A DNA stretch of 64,000 bases from contig JAOUOS010000001.1 of assembly GCA_029880285.1 (NCBI GenBank), forward strand, positions 62,001 through 126,000. Direction: 5' to 3'. Shown here one piece after another: positions 8,415-17,932 of this stretch. Made by a program: the position numbers and the translations under genes. Each line of letters begins with the position of its first letter. Within the stretch, counting starts at the first letter, position 1. This stretch comes from Spirochaetia bacterium (GTDB lineage: Bacteria; Spirochaetota; Leptospiria; Turneriellales; JAOUOS01). Below the pieces are notes generated by a model. It was given only the letters and a program-made list of their open reading frames with translations, had not been told where the DNA came from and did no database searches.

Positions 8415-9089
8415 AATGTTTTTCATAAATTCTTTTTCTAAAAAATCAGCCTCCGGTTTTTTATTTTTTTTCCCATCAATTGAAAAATATTCTTTATTTT
8501 TACTCGTATTTGTATTTGTTCTATATAGCTCAAGTCGATGAACTGGATAATATCGAACTCCTAATGTTTTTGATTTTTTTAATATCCAGTTAATAAAAAA
8601 ATATAATTTATCCCTTTTTATTAACACGCATAATTTTACAGCTGGTCTGGATTTTTTCATAACAATATTTTCAAACCAAGCATCATTGGCTCCTAATTCT
8701 AACAATGATTTTTGATAAATTGACAATTGTTCCGGTGTTTCATTGTCAAGATTACAATGTATTTCATAAAAATTATTTTTTTTAGTAAAGTCACCAATAA
8801 ATGTTATGATTTCTTTATTAAAAAATGAATAATAAATTATACCGCTTAATTCAATAAATTCAAATTCATATATTCTATTATAAAGAAAATTATTATCTTT
8901 TGTTTTTAATTTTTCATTATTTACATTTATGCTTTTGTGTATAAAAAGATCATTTATTAAAAATTTCTTATTCAATATTTTAAAAATATCTGTTTTTATG
9001 AAATCATCAATTCCTTTATTAAGATAATTTATATAATTTTCTATCTTAATTTTCTTATTGGAATTTATGTTATAAGATATTAAATCCAT
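8406..9089 (-). CDS. Stand-alone LarC C-terminal domain protein (nickel-pincer cofactor family)
   Basis: From about residue 107 the sequence follows the C-terminal half of LarC, the nickel-inserting enzyme of the nickel-pincer cofactor pathway: EIHCNLDNETPEQL, LELGANDAWF, IVMKKSRPAVKLCVL, KTLGVRYYPVHRLEL and the closing KKPEADF. The normal LarC N-terminal ~270 residues are absent. They are replaced by ~100 Lys/Asn-rich residues I cannot assign, and no larB, larE or racemase gene is nearby. The protein is 227 residues against ~400 for complete LarC. Its ATG directly follows a terminator U-tract and has no Shine-Dalgarno sequence. Function is uncertain; it may be a remnant or a repurposed domain. 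Confidence 0.7.
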   Translation of the reverse strand: MDLISYNINSNKKIKIENYINYLNKGIDDFIKTDIFKILNKKFLINDLFIHKSINVNNEKLKTKDNNFLYNRIYEFEFIELSGIIYYSFFNKEIITFIGDFTKKNNFYEIHCNLDNETPEQLSIYQKSLLELGANDAWFENIVMKKSRPAVKLCVLIKRDKLYFFINWILKKSKTLGVRYYPVHRLELYRTNTNTSKNKEYFSIDGKKNKKPEADFLEKEFMKNILI

Positions 9090-9115
9090 AAAAAAGGCCG
9101 CTTTATGCGGCCTTT
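9090..9115 (-). terminator. Rho-independent terminator after the OmpL47-repeat gene
   Basis: On the minus strand GGCCGC pairs with GCGGCC around an ATAAA loop; three more A-T pairs extend the stem to 9, and six T follow. It lies 6 bases after the stop of the OmpL47-repeat gene. It is the clearest GC-rich terminator in the window. Its T-run ends exactly at the ATG of the LarC-like gene. The opposite strand also has a T-rich flank, so it may work in both directions. Confidence 0.85.
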
Positions 9116-9121
9116 ATTTTC

Positions 9122-10303
9122 TTACTCGCTCACCGGCTTTATGCTGGTTTTAGGCGGATTATCATCTACGATAAAATCTAATCTTCTTGTTTCAGTTTGA
9201 TTACCTACTCTATCAATAGCTTTCGCTTCAATTGTATGGTTGCCTTCTAATTCAAATCTTATAGGATTTGTATAAGGTCTAAAATCTGCTTCGCCGTCAA
9301 CTTTAACTAATATTTGTTGTATACCTGATTCTTCATCCATAACATTAATTTTAAAAATATTGTCTCTTGAAGTAAATTGTTGTTCACCTAATTGAATTAA
9401 TCTTCTTTCTGATTGAATAGATACTTTAGGAGCATTGGCGTCAATTTCTAAACTGATTGATTTTTCAGTACTTTGATTTCCTAAATTATCAATAGCTCTA
9501 TATTTAAGCTGATGATAGCCAACCTCACTTAAGTTTATTGGGCCGGCATATTCTTGGTATGCACCGCCATCAAGACTATATTCCATCTTTTTTACGCCGC
9601 TATAATTATCTATAACTTTTAAGTCAATGTTTACATTTGATGGTCCAAAAGCTCTACCGCTACTATCAACCACCAATACAGGATCTGTTACAACTGATAT
9701 TTCTGGCGCTGTATTATCAATTACAACCAAATAAACACTTTCAGGTTCTTGATTACCTACATTATCAATCCCTCTAAATAGTATTCTATGCTTACCTTCT
9801 TGTTCAATAAAGATTGGTGCTTCATATCTTTGAAATGAGTTATCACCAACTTTATATTCAACTAATTTTAAAGCTGAAAGTTGATCATGTGAATCAAGAG
9901 AAAATTTTGTGCCGCTTGTCGCATAGGTAGTTTTGCCATCACTATAGATCATACCTGAAGCTGTCGCTGTTTCACCTTCTGGTGATTCCATTGTGGTTTC
10001 AGAGACTTGCTCTACCGGTACTTCTTCATTAGTTTCAGATGGTGCTACTTCAGTAGTTTCTGTTGGTATTTCTGACTCTATAGCAGTTTCTTCAACTTCT
10101 ACAGCTGGTTGTGCTTCTTCAGATGTAATTTGTTCTTCCATAACAGGTTCTTCTGCAGGTTCTGCTGGTATTTCTTCTTCTGTCACAACCTCAGGTTCTG
10201 TTATTTCTTCTTGTTGTTCCTGCGCATATATATTTACAGAAAAGATGCTAAAAAGCAATACCATTAAAATAATAATTTGCTTTTTACAATAACTTATTTT
10301 CAT
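9122..10303 (-). CDS. Secreted protein with OmpL47-type repeats
   Basis: The 393-residue protein has a signal peptide (1-27, ending NIYAQ), a ~90-residue Glu/Pro/Thr/Val-rich linker, and about three Ig-like repeats of ~90 residues (116-205, 206-300, 301-390). Each repeat carries the pattern of an actual or near KxxEYxxDxxxxxxYxxPI segment, then GxHxxxxRAIDxxGN, e.g. VEYKVGDNSF...GIDNVGNQ, MEYSLDGGAY...AIDNLGNQ and VKVDGEADF...AIDRVGNQ. These match the OmpL47 repeats of Leptospira surface proteins that bind host or matrix components. The start codon has a strong GGAGG 8 bases upstream. There is no lipobox. It is likely periplasmic or surface-exposed. Confidence 0.85.
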   Translation of the reverse strand: MKISYCKKQIIILMVLLFSIFSVNIYAQEQQEEITEPEVVTEEEIPAEPAEEPVMEEQITSEEAQPAVEVEETAIESEIPTETTEVAPSETNEEVPVEQVSETTMESPEGETATASGMIYSDGKTTYATSGTKFSLDSHDQLSALKLVEYKVGDNSFQRYEAPIFIEQEGKHRILFRGIDNVGNQEPESVYLVVIDNTAPEISVVTDPVLVVDSSGRAFGPSNVNIDLKVIDNYSGVKKMEYSLDGGAYQEYAGPINLSEVGYHQLKYRAIDNLGNQSTEKSISLEIDANAPKVSIQSERRLIQLGEQQFTSRDNIFKINVMDEESGIQQILVKVDGEADFRPYTNPIRFELEGNHTIEAKAIDRVGNQTETRRLDFIVDDNPPKTSIKPVSE

Positions 10304-10423
10304 TTAATTTCCTCCGATAAAATAATTAATTTACAATTTTTCTTTTAATAACCATTTATTAATTAGAAATTTGCGTTGTCAACCAATATTATAAAAAATT
10401 AAGGCAATATTGTCAAATTTATT

Positions 10424-13400
10424 TTAATAAAAAGCTTCATTCAATTTTTTTACAGCTATAAACATACCTTTAATTATATTTTCTCTTAAATTTTTTATAT
10501 CTGAAATAATCCAATCTAAAATGTTAGTACTTAGGGCATCATTTGAGGCGTATGCTTTATTATTAAAATTATCAATAAAGGTTTCTCTCAGCTTTTTGGC
10601 TTCCTCTTTTTTATTTTCTTTAATAAATTTATTATATTGTGCTCCATGAAATAGATCAAAAGCTGCACTAGAACCCATTACTGCCATTAAAGATTTTTCC
10701 ATCGCGATATAAACAATTCCTGGTCTAAGATATCGGCTGAAGGCCTGAATTTGGCGTCCGCCATAATTTTGATTTAAAACTACTGAAACAACAGGTACCT
10801 TACTCATAATATTAATATCTAATGATCTTGCGCCAATTGACTGTATACGAAGTCTCTCCTGCTTTGTTCCCGGTACAAAACCCGGCGAATTAGATAACAT
10901 AAGAAGCGGTATATTATTTTTACCAATAATTTCTGTAAAAATACGAAACTTATCTGTGCTAGGCGCATCAGGCGCACCACCTAATACATCAGGCTGGTCA
11001 GCAATTATCGCTATGGGTTTATTATCAATTTTTGCAATTCCCGTAATAAGACATGCTTCTTTTAGCGGATTGTTCATTTCTTTAAAAAATTCGATAAAAG
11101 TATTTTCATCAACAATGGGATCTATTACAGATTTAATAATATCAAAGGGTTCATTTAAATTTTTAGGTATTTGCGGGAATTTCTTATTATTTTTTGCCGT
11201 AGTATCATTATTTTCTTTAAAACTGTTTTCATTTGTCCAATTATTATCAGAATTTGTTGAATCAATAATATTTATCAGCTTCTGAGAAAGATTAAATGCT
11301 TCTTCAAAATCATTTACTATGAATGTAGCAACTCTTTGAACATAATTATATTCATTTTCTTCTAAATTTTCGGTTTTTATAAATATTATAATATCTGCCG
11401 TACTTTGTATACTTATATCATGTAGTCCTTTAAATTTTGTTATAATGTTAATTTGAATACCCTTTTTTCTTTGTAACAACTGTAAAAAATCAAATCTAAT
11501 TCTAAAATCTCTTGTTTCATATGAAATAAAGTCTCCAAACCATTTTTGTCCCATTATTAATATTTGATGAGTTGATGTACCGTATGATACTCTTAATACT
11601 TCTTTTGCTTTTATAATAGACGGTACTGATATTAATCCAAAATCACTTCTTGGTCCCATCACTAAAACTCTGTGTCCCCCTATTTTCCCGAAACCGGCGA
11701 TTAAAGACTCTGATCCGTAATACTTGTCCTTAAATGGAATAAAGTTCCCATCATCTGTATTATTTCGAATTAAAGCTTCTGAAAGCGTTTCTTTATGTCC
11801 AGATACATATTTTTCAATTAATATTTTTCTTTGTATTGACTCAATATTATTATAAACAGCAAACATATGATGAATATCTTTAATAATATTAATCATGTGA
11901 ACTTTGTTTTCTGCGACAATATCAACTATACCTGTTTTTTGGTTCATTACTTTCGCCCCGCCAATTTCATAATTAGTTAGATCTTCTCCTGTTACAGAAC
12001 GTATAACATTGGATCCTGTTAAAACCCTGTATGACTGTTGAGAATCTAACATTACCTGAATTGCCGCCTGGCTGGAACCATAAACATCTAATCCTGCGGA
12101 AGCGCCGACTCCTACTGCAACTGTATAAAAATTATTTTTATTTAAATTAATATGATCTATTGTTATATTAAATTGTTTATCGATTTCTTCAAATAAAGCT
12201 TTAATTGTATCATCAGGATGATAGGCTAAATATTTAAAAAATTCATCTTTACTAACTTTCTCCCATAACAAAGTATTCATCATGAAACCTTCAGCCGCTC
12301 TATTTAACGATACCATACCTTCTTTAATGTTGGCTCCCGCACCATCATTCCAGATATATAAAGGAATTTGTTGTATATATGATAAATAACAAGAAGCTAA
12401 AAACTTTAACCCTTCTAAATTACCAGTTGCACCACCGCTTATTCTAGAATCTTTCATGTAAAAATAAGCCTCTTTTTCTTTGATCTTGCCTAAAAATATT
12501 TTTGCACCTACAGGTTTGATTTCTTTTTTTTCAGTTTTTGGATTTAACCATTCGGTATTGTCTATCGATTTGATTTTTATTTCTTGGTATTTAGAGTTAT
12601 CAAAACATTCTTGTGCCCAAACTTCAATGGGCCATTTACTTAAATCATATAATTTTTGATTATTATCATTAAATTCAGAATCAAAATAGGGATTATTTTT
12701 ATCATCATCTGTAATTAAATCTAATTGAAGTTTATCATTATTGTAAAAAATACTTAATGTCTTTTTTTGTATTTTATTTTGTTCTTTAATATACAGATGT
12801 ATAAATATTTCTGATATAATTTTTTTTGTAAAATAATATACTATATTAAATATAGATCCCTTCTGTGAATAACTTTCTAACAATTTAGGACTATAATGTT
12901 CTAGTCTTACATTACCTGTATTATCACCTGCTATAAATTCAATTCTATTGTTTTGAGTTTTTTCGATCTCCTGGTAACACGCTATTAAAGTAACCGCTTC
13001 AATGATGTAGAGATTTTTAATTCGTATTATTTGTCCTTTCTCATCTTCTTCGGGTTCTAATTTGTCTTTAGCTGGCATATAAACAACATAAGTTTTATTG
13101 TTTTTATCTTCTTTATTTACTAATAAGTAAATATATATATCCTTCAAAGGTGAATATAATCGATACACATCATATTTTTTCTTTAACTTTATTATTCTTG
13201 GTTCAATTTCTAGTTGTAATGATTTTGAGATATTGTCTGGAATTATTTTTAAATTTTTATTGTTTAATGATTCTTTTACTTTTGCAATATTTTTATTTAT
13301 ATGTTCTTTAATATTTTCAAGTTCAGTTAACCTTTTCTCTTTAAGTTTTCGTAATTCCGTATCTTTTAATTCAATATCTTCATCTACAGACTTAAAAATA

Positions 13401-16345
13401 GGCTTAACTCTTAATTTTATATAATCAGCTAAAGAGTTTTCTATTTGAATTTGCTCAATTTGAAGAAGTTTAGATAAAGTTTCATGTATATTTTCTGTAA
13501 ACGTTTTTGATATTTCTAAAATATTAATTAGAGACTTCATATTTTCACGATATTTTGGATTTTCATCATAAGATTTTTGTAGATTTAATAACATTTGAAG
13601 ACTGTGTATGTAACTTTTATGTATATTTACACCCTCTTCAACTCCATAAGAAATAATAATATCATGTAGTAATTTTCTAAAATATTCGGGAGGTTTGTAA
13701 TCAAAATCTTTCCAGTGAACAATTAATCGATTTAATTCTTCAAAATATGAATAATCTTCTTCGACTATTGGTGAAAATATTTTATTTACATTATGATAAA
13801 TATGAATAATTTCAATTATTTTATTATTTATATTTTCATCTGTTTGAATTATATTTTTTTCACAATACATTTTTAATATAGATGACAGCTTATCAAATAT
13901 TAACATATTTTGATTATATCCCAAGTAATAGGTTTTAATTATATCTAAAATTTGCGGTAGATATTCAGATGGATTTTTTATTGACAAAACTTCAAGATCG
14001 CCATTAAATAGAAAGTCTAAAATATTGTTTGATTTAATTAAAGAATTTTTAATTATCTTACCTGTTTTTTCAGTTTTTTGTTCTTTTGTTTTTTCTTTAC
14101 TTTCATTTCCTTCTATTGTAAAGAGTATCTCGCCTTCATTTACGTTTTTTCCTATAACCAGCCCATCTACAGTATGGCCTATTTCTAACTTTGATAAATC
14201 ACCATCTTCAAAAATATAAGTTATTTTACCGTCAATAGGTGCGGTCAATGGTACTTCCATTTTCATGGCTGATACAACCATTATGGTTTGATTTTTTGAT
14301 ACAACAGAACCTATTTTTAATGTATTTGCTTTTACTTTCTTATCTGAATTATCTTCTTTACCTAAAGCCACAAAAGTCCCCTGGAAGGGAGATCTTACCA
14401 TCCCTTCTGGATCTTGCTTTTTTTCTATATCTTCAGCAAAAACTTTTAGTGTATAATATTGAATACTTTCATTGTTTTTCATTTTAAGTATCATGTAATT
14501 AGATCTTCGATCTAATCTAATTCTAATAGATTTTAGACCAAATCTAATAAGATAATCATCATTTTTATTTTTTGAAAATGTAATTTGAGCTTTGCCGTTA
14601 TAGATATCATTTATATATGTATAAAAAGTATCTAAAGCAATTTGTAAAAATTTAACTTTATATTTAGTATCCTGATATTCAACTTCATAAACATTTGGAA
14701 TTTTTGTTTGTTTATGATTTCGCTGAAAATTTTCAATATGTCCAAATAACACATATTCCTCAGCCGCTTTTTGTATTATTGTTATATGTTCCGCTAACGC
14801 GGCAAAAATAATAGGCGTGTTGCTTCTTCTGTCATCAATTATGACAGGTTCAGATAAAGACCTTTCTAATTCAGAATTATCTATTAATAAACGATTTGTA
14901 TAGTTCCCATTAATAAATTCTTTATTTTTTATAATTTTTAATAGTAAAAAAGTATTTGTACTTATACCAGAAATATAAAATTCTTCTAATGCTCTTTTCA
15001 TTCTTAAAATAGCTTCTTTTCTATTGGGAGCATATGCAATAAGTTTACCGATCATTGGATCATAATTCATTAAAATTTTATCGCCTCTTTTGAAACCAAT
15101 ATCGCAGCGAATACCATTAAATGAGGGCAGTATTATGTCAGAGATTTCTCCCGTTGAAGGAGCATAGTTTTTTTCTGGTTCTTCAGCGTAAATTCTGCAT
15201 TCTATAGAGTGATTTTTTGGTTCTAATCTATTTTTTTTAATATAGTCAAATGGAATTTCTTTTTCTCTGCCGTCAAAAAAGAGAATTTGCCATTTAACCA
15301 GGTCAATATTTAAAGCCTGATCGGTTACTCCGTATTCAACCTGTAATCGGGTATTCATTTCTAAAAAACCAAACTCACCGGTTTTAGAATCCATTAAGAA
15401 TTCTACGGTACCCGCACCACCGTTATATTGTTTATATCCAGAAATGTCTGCCATTTTTTCTGCAGAGACTATTAAATTTTCATATGTTTTTATATCTAAA
15501 AAAGAATGTCCGCTTTCTTCAATAATTTTTTGATTTCTTCTTTGAACCGCACATTTTCTAACCCCTACAGATAAACCGTTAAAAATTTGTACTTCAATAT
15601 GAACTGGATATTCAATATATTTTTCAAGATAAAAGGTTTTGTCTTTATAAAGCTGCTCACCAATTCTCTGGCATGATTCTATGGATTCTTTTAATTTCGA
15701 TTTATCAAAAACAGGAATCATTCCTTTTCCGCCGCCGCCTGAATCAAGCTTTACAATAACTGGATATCCTATCTTATCTGCTATTAAATGAGCTTTGTCT
15801 ATTTCTTCTATTGATTCTGATCCCTCAAATAAAGGAATACCATTTTCTTTAGCTAGAGTTCTTGCTTTTAATTTATTTCCCACGTTTATCATGACTTTTG
15901 AAGGCGGGCCCATGAAAATAATATTCTTTTTCAAGATCTCATTAGTTACTTCTAAACTTTTTACAAAATCAACATTTTCAGATAAAAACCCATATCCAGG
16001 ATAAACAGCATTAGCTTCAGATATAATTGCGGCTGCTAATATAACAGGTACCGAAACATAATTTCTGGGATCGCCAATAAAAATTGTTTCGTCCGCGAAG
16101 TCATACCATGATTGTCCAATATCAGCGTCTGTAACCACGGCGACCGATGGTATATTTTCTTCACGTAACGATAGAAAAAATCTTTTCGCGATTTCTCCCC
16201 TGTTTGCAACAAGAACTTTTTGCAGATTGTATGTTCTTTTGTGTAATACATGACGTCTTCTATCTTCTAAAGCCGGATTTGACTTTAATAGTTCATTTTT
16301 TACATTATTTATTTCATTAATTAATTGGTTTTGATCACTTTTCAT
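10424..16345 (-). CDS. Single-chain biotin-dependent acyl-CoA carboxylase (BC-BCCP-CT fusion)
   Basis: This 1973-residue protein joins all parts of an acyl-CoA carboxylase. The biotin carboxylase comes first (about 40-500; KVLVANRGEIA, YPGYGFLSEN, ATP-grasp loop SGGGGKGM, EMNTRLQVEYGVT). A biotinyl domain follows, with AMKM lysine 695. A ~470-residue central region with a coiled coil links to both halves of a carboxyltransferase (about 1250-1973; KDSRISGGATG, GASAGLDVYG, later DVLGGAPDAPSTDKF, SPGFVPGTKQE, NYGGRQIQAF). It would make malonyl-CoA or a similar product from acyl-CoA, bicarbonate and ATP. The order resembles eukaryotic acetyl-CoA carboxylase. I chose MKSDQNQ; an in-frame start at 16408 adds 21 unconserved residues. 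Confidence 0.88.
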   Translation of the reverse strand: MKSDQNQLINEINNVKNELLKSNPALEDRRRHVLHKRTYNLQKVLVANRGEIAKRFFLSLREENIPSVAVVTDADIGQSWYDFADETIFIGDPRNYVSVPVILAAAIISEANAVYPGYGFLSENVDFVKSLEVTNEILKKNIIFMGPPSKVMINVGNKLKARTLAKENGIPLFEGSESIEEIDKAHLIADKIGYPVIVKLDSGGGGKGMIPVFDKSKLKESIESCQRIGEQLYKDKTFYLEKYIEYPVHIEVQIFNGLSVGVRKCAVQRRNQKIIEESGHSFLDIKTYENLIVSAEKMADISGYKQYNGGAGTVEFLMDSKTGEFGFLEMNTRLQVEYGVTDQALNIDLVKWQILFFDGREKEIPFDYIKKNRLEPKNHSIECRIYAEEPEKNYAPSTGEISDIILPSFNGIRCDIGFKRGDKILMNYDPMIGKLIAYAPNRKEAILRMKRALEEFYISGISTNTFLLLKIIKNKEFINGNYTNRLLIDNSELERSLSEPVIIDDRRSNTPIIFAALAEHITIIQKAAEEYVLFGHIENFQRNHKQTKIPNVYEVEYQDTKYKVKFLQIALDTFYTYINDIYNGKAQITFSKNKNDDYLIRFGLKSIRIRLDRRSNYMILKMKNNESIQYYTLKVFAEDIEKKQDPEGMVRSPFQGTFVALGKEDNSDKKVKANTLKIGSVVSKNQTIMVVSAMKMEVPLTAPIDGKITYIFEDGDLSKLEIGHTVDGLVIGKNVNEGEILFTIEGNESKEKTKEQKTEKTGKIIKNSLIKSNNILDFLFNGDLEVLSIKNPSEYLPQILDIIKTYYLGYNQNMLIFDKLSSILKMYCEKNIIQTDENINNKIIEIIHIYHNVNKIFSPIVEEDYSYFEELNRLIVHWKDFDYKPPEYFRKLLHDIIISYGVEEGVNIHKSYIHSLQMLLNLQKSYDENPKYRENMKSLINILEISKTFTENIHETLSKLLQIEQIQIENSLADYIKLRVKPIFKSVDEDIELKDTELRKLKEKRLTELENIKEHINKNIAKVKESLNNKNLKIIPDNISKSLQLEIEPRIIKLKKKYDVYRLYSPLKDIYIYLLVNKEDKNNKTYVVYMPAKDKLEPEEDEKGQIIRIKNLYIIEAVTLIACYQEIEKTQNNRIEFIAGDNTGNVRLEHYSPKLLESYSQKGSIFNIVYYFTKKIISEIFIHLYIKEQNKIQKKTLSIFYNNDKLQLDLITDDDKNNPYFDSEFNDNNQKLYDLSKWPIEVWAQECFDNSKYQEIKIKSIDNTEWLNPKTEKKEIKPVGAKIFLGKIKEKEAYFYMKDSRISGGATGNLEGLKFLASCYLSYIQQIPLYIWNDGAGANIKEGMVSLNRAAEGFMMNTLLWEKVSKDEFFKYLAYHPDDTIKALFEEIDKQFNITIDHINLNKNNFYTVAVGVGASAGLDVYGSSQAAIQVMLDSQQSYRVLTGSNVIRSVTGEDLTNYEIGGAKVMNQKTGIVDIVAENKVHMINIIKDIHHMFAVYNNIESIQRKILIEKYVSGHKETLSEALIRNNTDDGNFIPFKDKYYGSESLIAGFGKIGGHRVLVMGPRSDFGLISVPSIIKAKEVLRVSYGTSTHQILIMGQKWFGDFISYETRDFRIRFDFLQLLQRKKGIQINIITKFKGLHDISIQSTADIIIFIKTENLEENEYNYVQRVATFIVNDFEEAFNLSQKLINIIDSTNSDNNWTNENSFKENNDTTAKNNKKFPQIPKNLNEPFDIIKSVIDPIVDENTFIEFFKEMNNPLKEACLITGIAKIDNKPIAIIADQPDVLGGAPDAPSTDKFRIFTEIIGKNNIPLLMLSNSPGFVPGTKQERLRIQSIGARSLDINIMSKVPVVSVVLNQNYGGRQIQAFSRYLRPGIVYIAMEKSLMAVMGSSAAFDLFHGAQYNKFIKENKKEEAKKLRETFIDNFNNKAYASNDALSTNILDWIISDIKNLRENIIKGMFIAVKKLNEAFY

Positions 16346-16481
16346 AATTTTAAATATCCATATATTTCTTATTAGATGTTTCTTTAATTGATAATTATAT
16401 GTCAACAAATATCCGAAAATAACTTCACATTTATTATCAATTTTCTGTTGTCAGGATGTTCTTTATTAAAATGCTGGAAAC

Positions 16482-17279
16482 ATGAGTGAAAAAATAAAAA
16501 GAAAAAAACTTTTTAGAAAACGAAAGAAATTTGAAGAAAATGATGAAAATCAAGGTATTCATAAAATTCCTAAAGATATTGTTGAAGTAGAACGTAATTT
16601 AATTGAAAACTGGTTTCTATTAAGCAGAAGATGGCTTAAATCAAACCCAAAACTTGTAAGAACTATAACAGCAGCCATTATGTTAATGGTAATACTTACC
16701 TTTATAGGCATATTTACTCATAGCGCTATTACTGAAAGTCAGAATGAAGATTTTATTAAACTTTATAAAACCTTTTCAGATGTAAAAAAGATGCCAGAAA
16801 GTGAAGATAAAAAAAAGAAATTTAATGAAATTTTAGAAAATTCTCAAAAACTATGTTCGCATTTTTGGCCAACCGTACATGCCGCCAATGGATGTTTAAT
16901 AGAAGCTTATACCTATAAAGAGTTAAAAGAATTTCAAAAACATATTGAATCATTATTAAAATTTGCACAATATCAAGATAGTATCGCGGTAAAAACTTAC
17001 GCGAAATTTTTTGCGGCATACGCTTATGAAAGCCAGTATCAATTGCAAAAAGCGGCGGAATTATATAATGATTTAGAGAAAGACTTTGAGAAAATTGAAA
17101 AAAATGATATCATTTTATATAATAAAGCCAGAACTTTTTATTATCAAAACAAAATTGATGAAGCTAAACCATTATTTAAAAAAGTACTGGCTGATTTTCC
17201 TAATAGTACCTATAAGAAAGATGTAAAAAATTATCTTCTTTTAATTTCATTAAAAGAATCAAAAACTACTAAGAATTAA
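16482..17279 (+). CDS. Membrane-anchored TPR protein
   Basis: The 265 residues begin with a very basic cytoplasmic segment (KRKKLFRKRKKFEE), followed by one transmembrane helix (about 62-82; ITAAIMLMVILTFIGIFTH) and a helical C-terminal part with TPR features (YAYESQYQLQKAAELYNDLEKDF, YYQNKIDEAKPLFKKVLADFPNSTYKKDV). The topology resembles YfgM-like periplasmic TPR proteins, but I see no specific family signature. The stop codon overlaps the hisG start (TAATG), so translation is coupled. It begins the plus-strand TPR-hisG-receiver-SpoIIE operon. Function unknown. Confidence 0.75.
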   Translation: MSEKIKRKKLFRKRKKFEENDENQGIHKIPKDIVEVERNLIENWFLLSRRWLKSNPKLVRTITAAIMLMVILTFIGIFTHSAITESQNEDFIKLYKTFSDVKKMPESEDKKKKFNEILENSQKLCSHFWPTVHAANGCLIEAYTYKELKEFQKHIESLLKFAQYQDSIAVKTYAKFFAAYAYESQYQLQKAAELYNDLEKDFEKIEKNDIILYNKARTFYYQNKIDEAKPLFKKVLADFPNSTYKKDVKNYLLLISLKESKTTKN

Positions 17280-17932
17280 TGGATCATACATTAAAAATAG
17301 CGCTGCCAAAAGGTAGAATGAGTGAAGAAAGTATTGAATTTTTTTATAATCAAAATATATCTTCGCTAAAGAATGTTTCTGAAAATCGACAGCTAATTTT
17401 TAATGATGAAGTCAAAAAGATACAGTATCTATTAATTCGATCTAAAGATGTCGGTACTTATGTTGAGCAGGGGGCCGCAGATATCGGGGTAATTGGTTAT
17501 GATTTACTTTTAGAAAATTCATTTGACGTTTTCGTGCCGGCGTCATTACCATTCGGTAATTGCAGACTTTCAGTTGCGCATCCTGAAAAATTTAATAACT
17601 GGAAGAAAATGAAAAAATTAAGAGTAGCAACAAAATATCCCAAAATCACATCAAAATATTTTTTTGAAAAAGGAATAAATATTCAAATGATTAATTTATA
17701 TGGTTCCATCGAATTAGCGCCTTTAACCGATATTTCTGATGTAATTGTAGATTTAGTTTCCACGGGACAAACATTAAAAGCACACAATTTATATGAAAGT
17801 GACGTAATTTTAGAAAGTAACGCGCAAATTATATTGAATTCTTCTTCATATGTTTTTCATAAAAAGAGAATAACTAATATATTAAACAAAATTTTAAATG
17901 TATCACTTTCTACAAATGCTAAAAACAATTAA
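17279..17932 (+). CDS. hisG: ATP phosphoribosyltransferase, short form (HisG)
   Basis: HisG condenses ATP with phosphoribosyl pyrophosphate, the first step of histidine synthesis. The family is clear from LKIALPKGRMSEES, the DVGTYVEQGAADIGVIGYDLL block, LPFGNCRLSVA, VATKYPKITSKYF, GSIELAPLTDISDVIVDLVSTGQTLKAH and the closing LNSSSYVF. At 217 residues it lacks the C-terminal regulatory domain of long HisG, so it should need a HisZ partner, which is not in this window. It sits inside an operon of signalling genes rather than with other his genes. Confidence 0.95.
   Translation: MDHTLKIALPKGRMSEESIEFFYNQNISSLKNVSENRQLIFNDEVKKIQYLLIRSKDVGTYVEQGAADIGVIGYDLLLENSFDVFVPASLPFGNCRLSVAHPEKFNNWKKMKKLRVATKYPKITSKYFFEKGINIQMINLYGSIELAPLTDISDVIVDLVSTGQTLKAHNLYESDVILESNAQIILNSSSYVFHKKRITNILNKILNVSLSTNAKNN

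Noticed and set aside
9993..10292. 99-residue Ser/Val-rich plus-strand open frame
   Set aside because: Antisense of the Glu/Pro/Thr-rich linker of the OmpL47-repeat protein; low complexity explains it.
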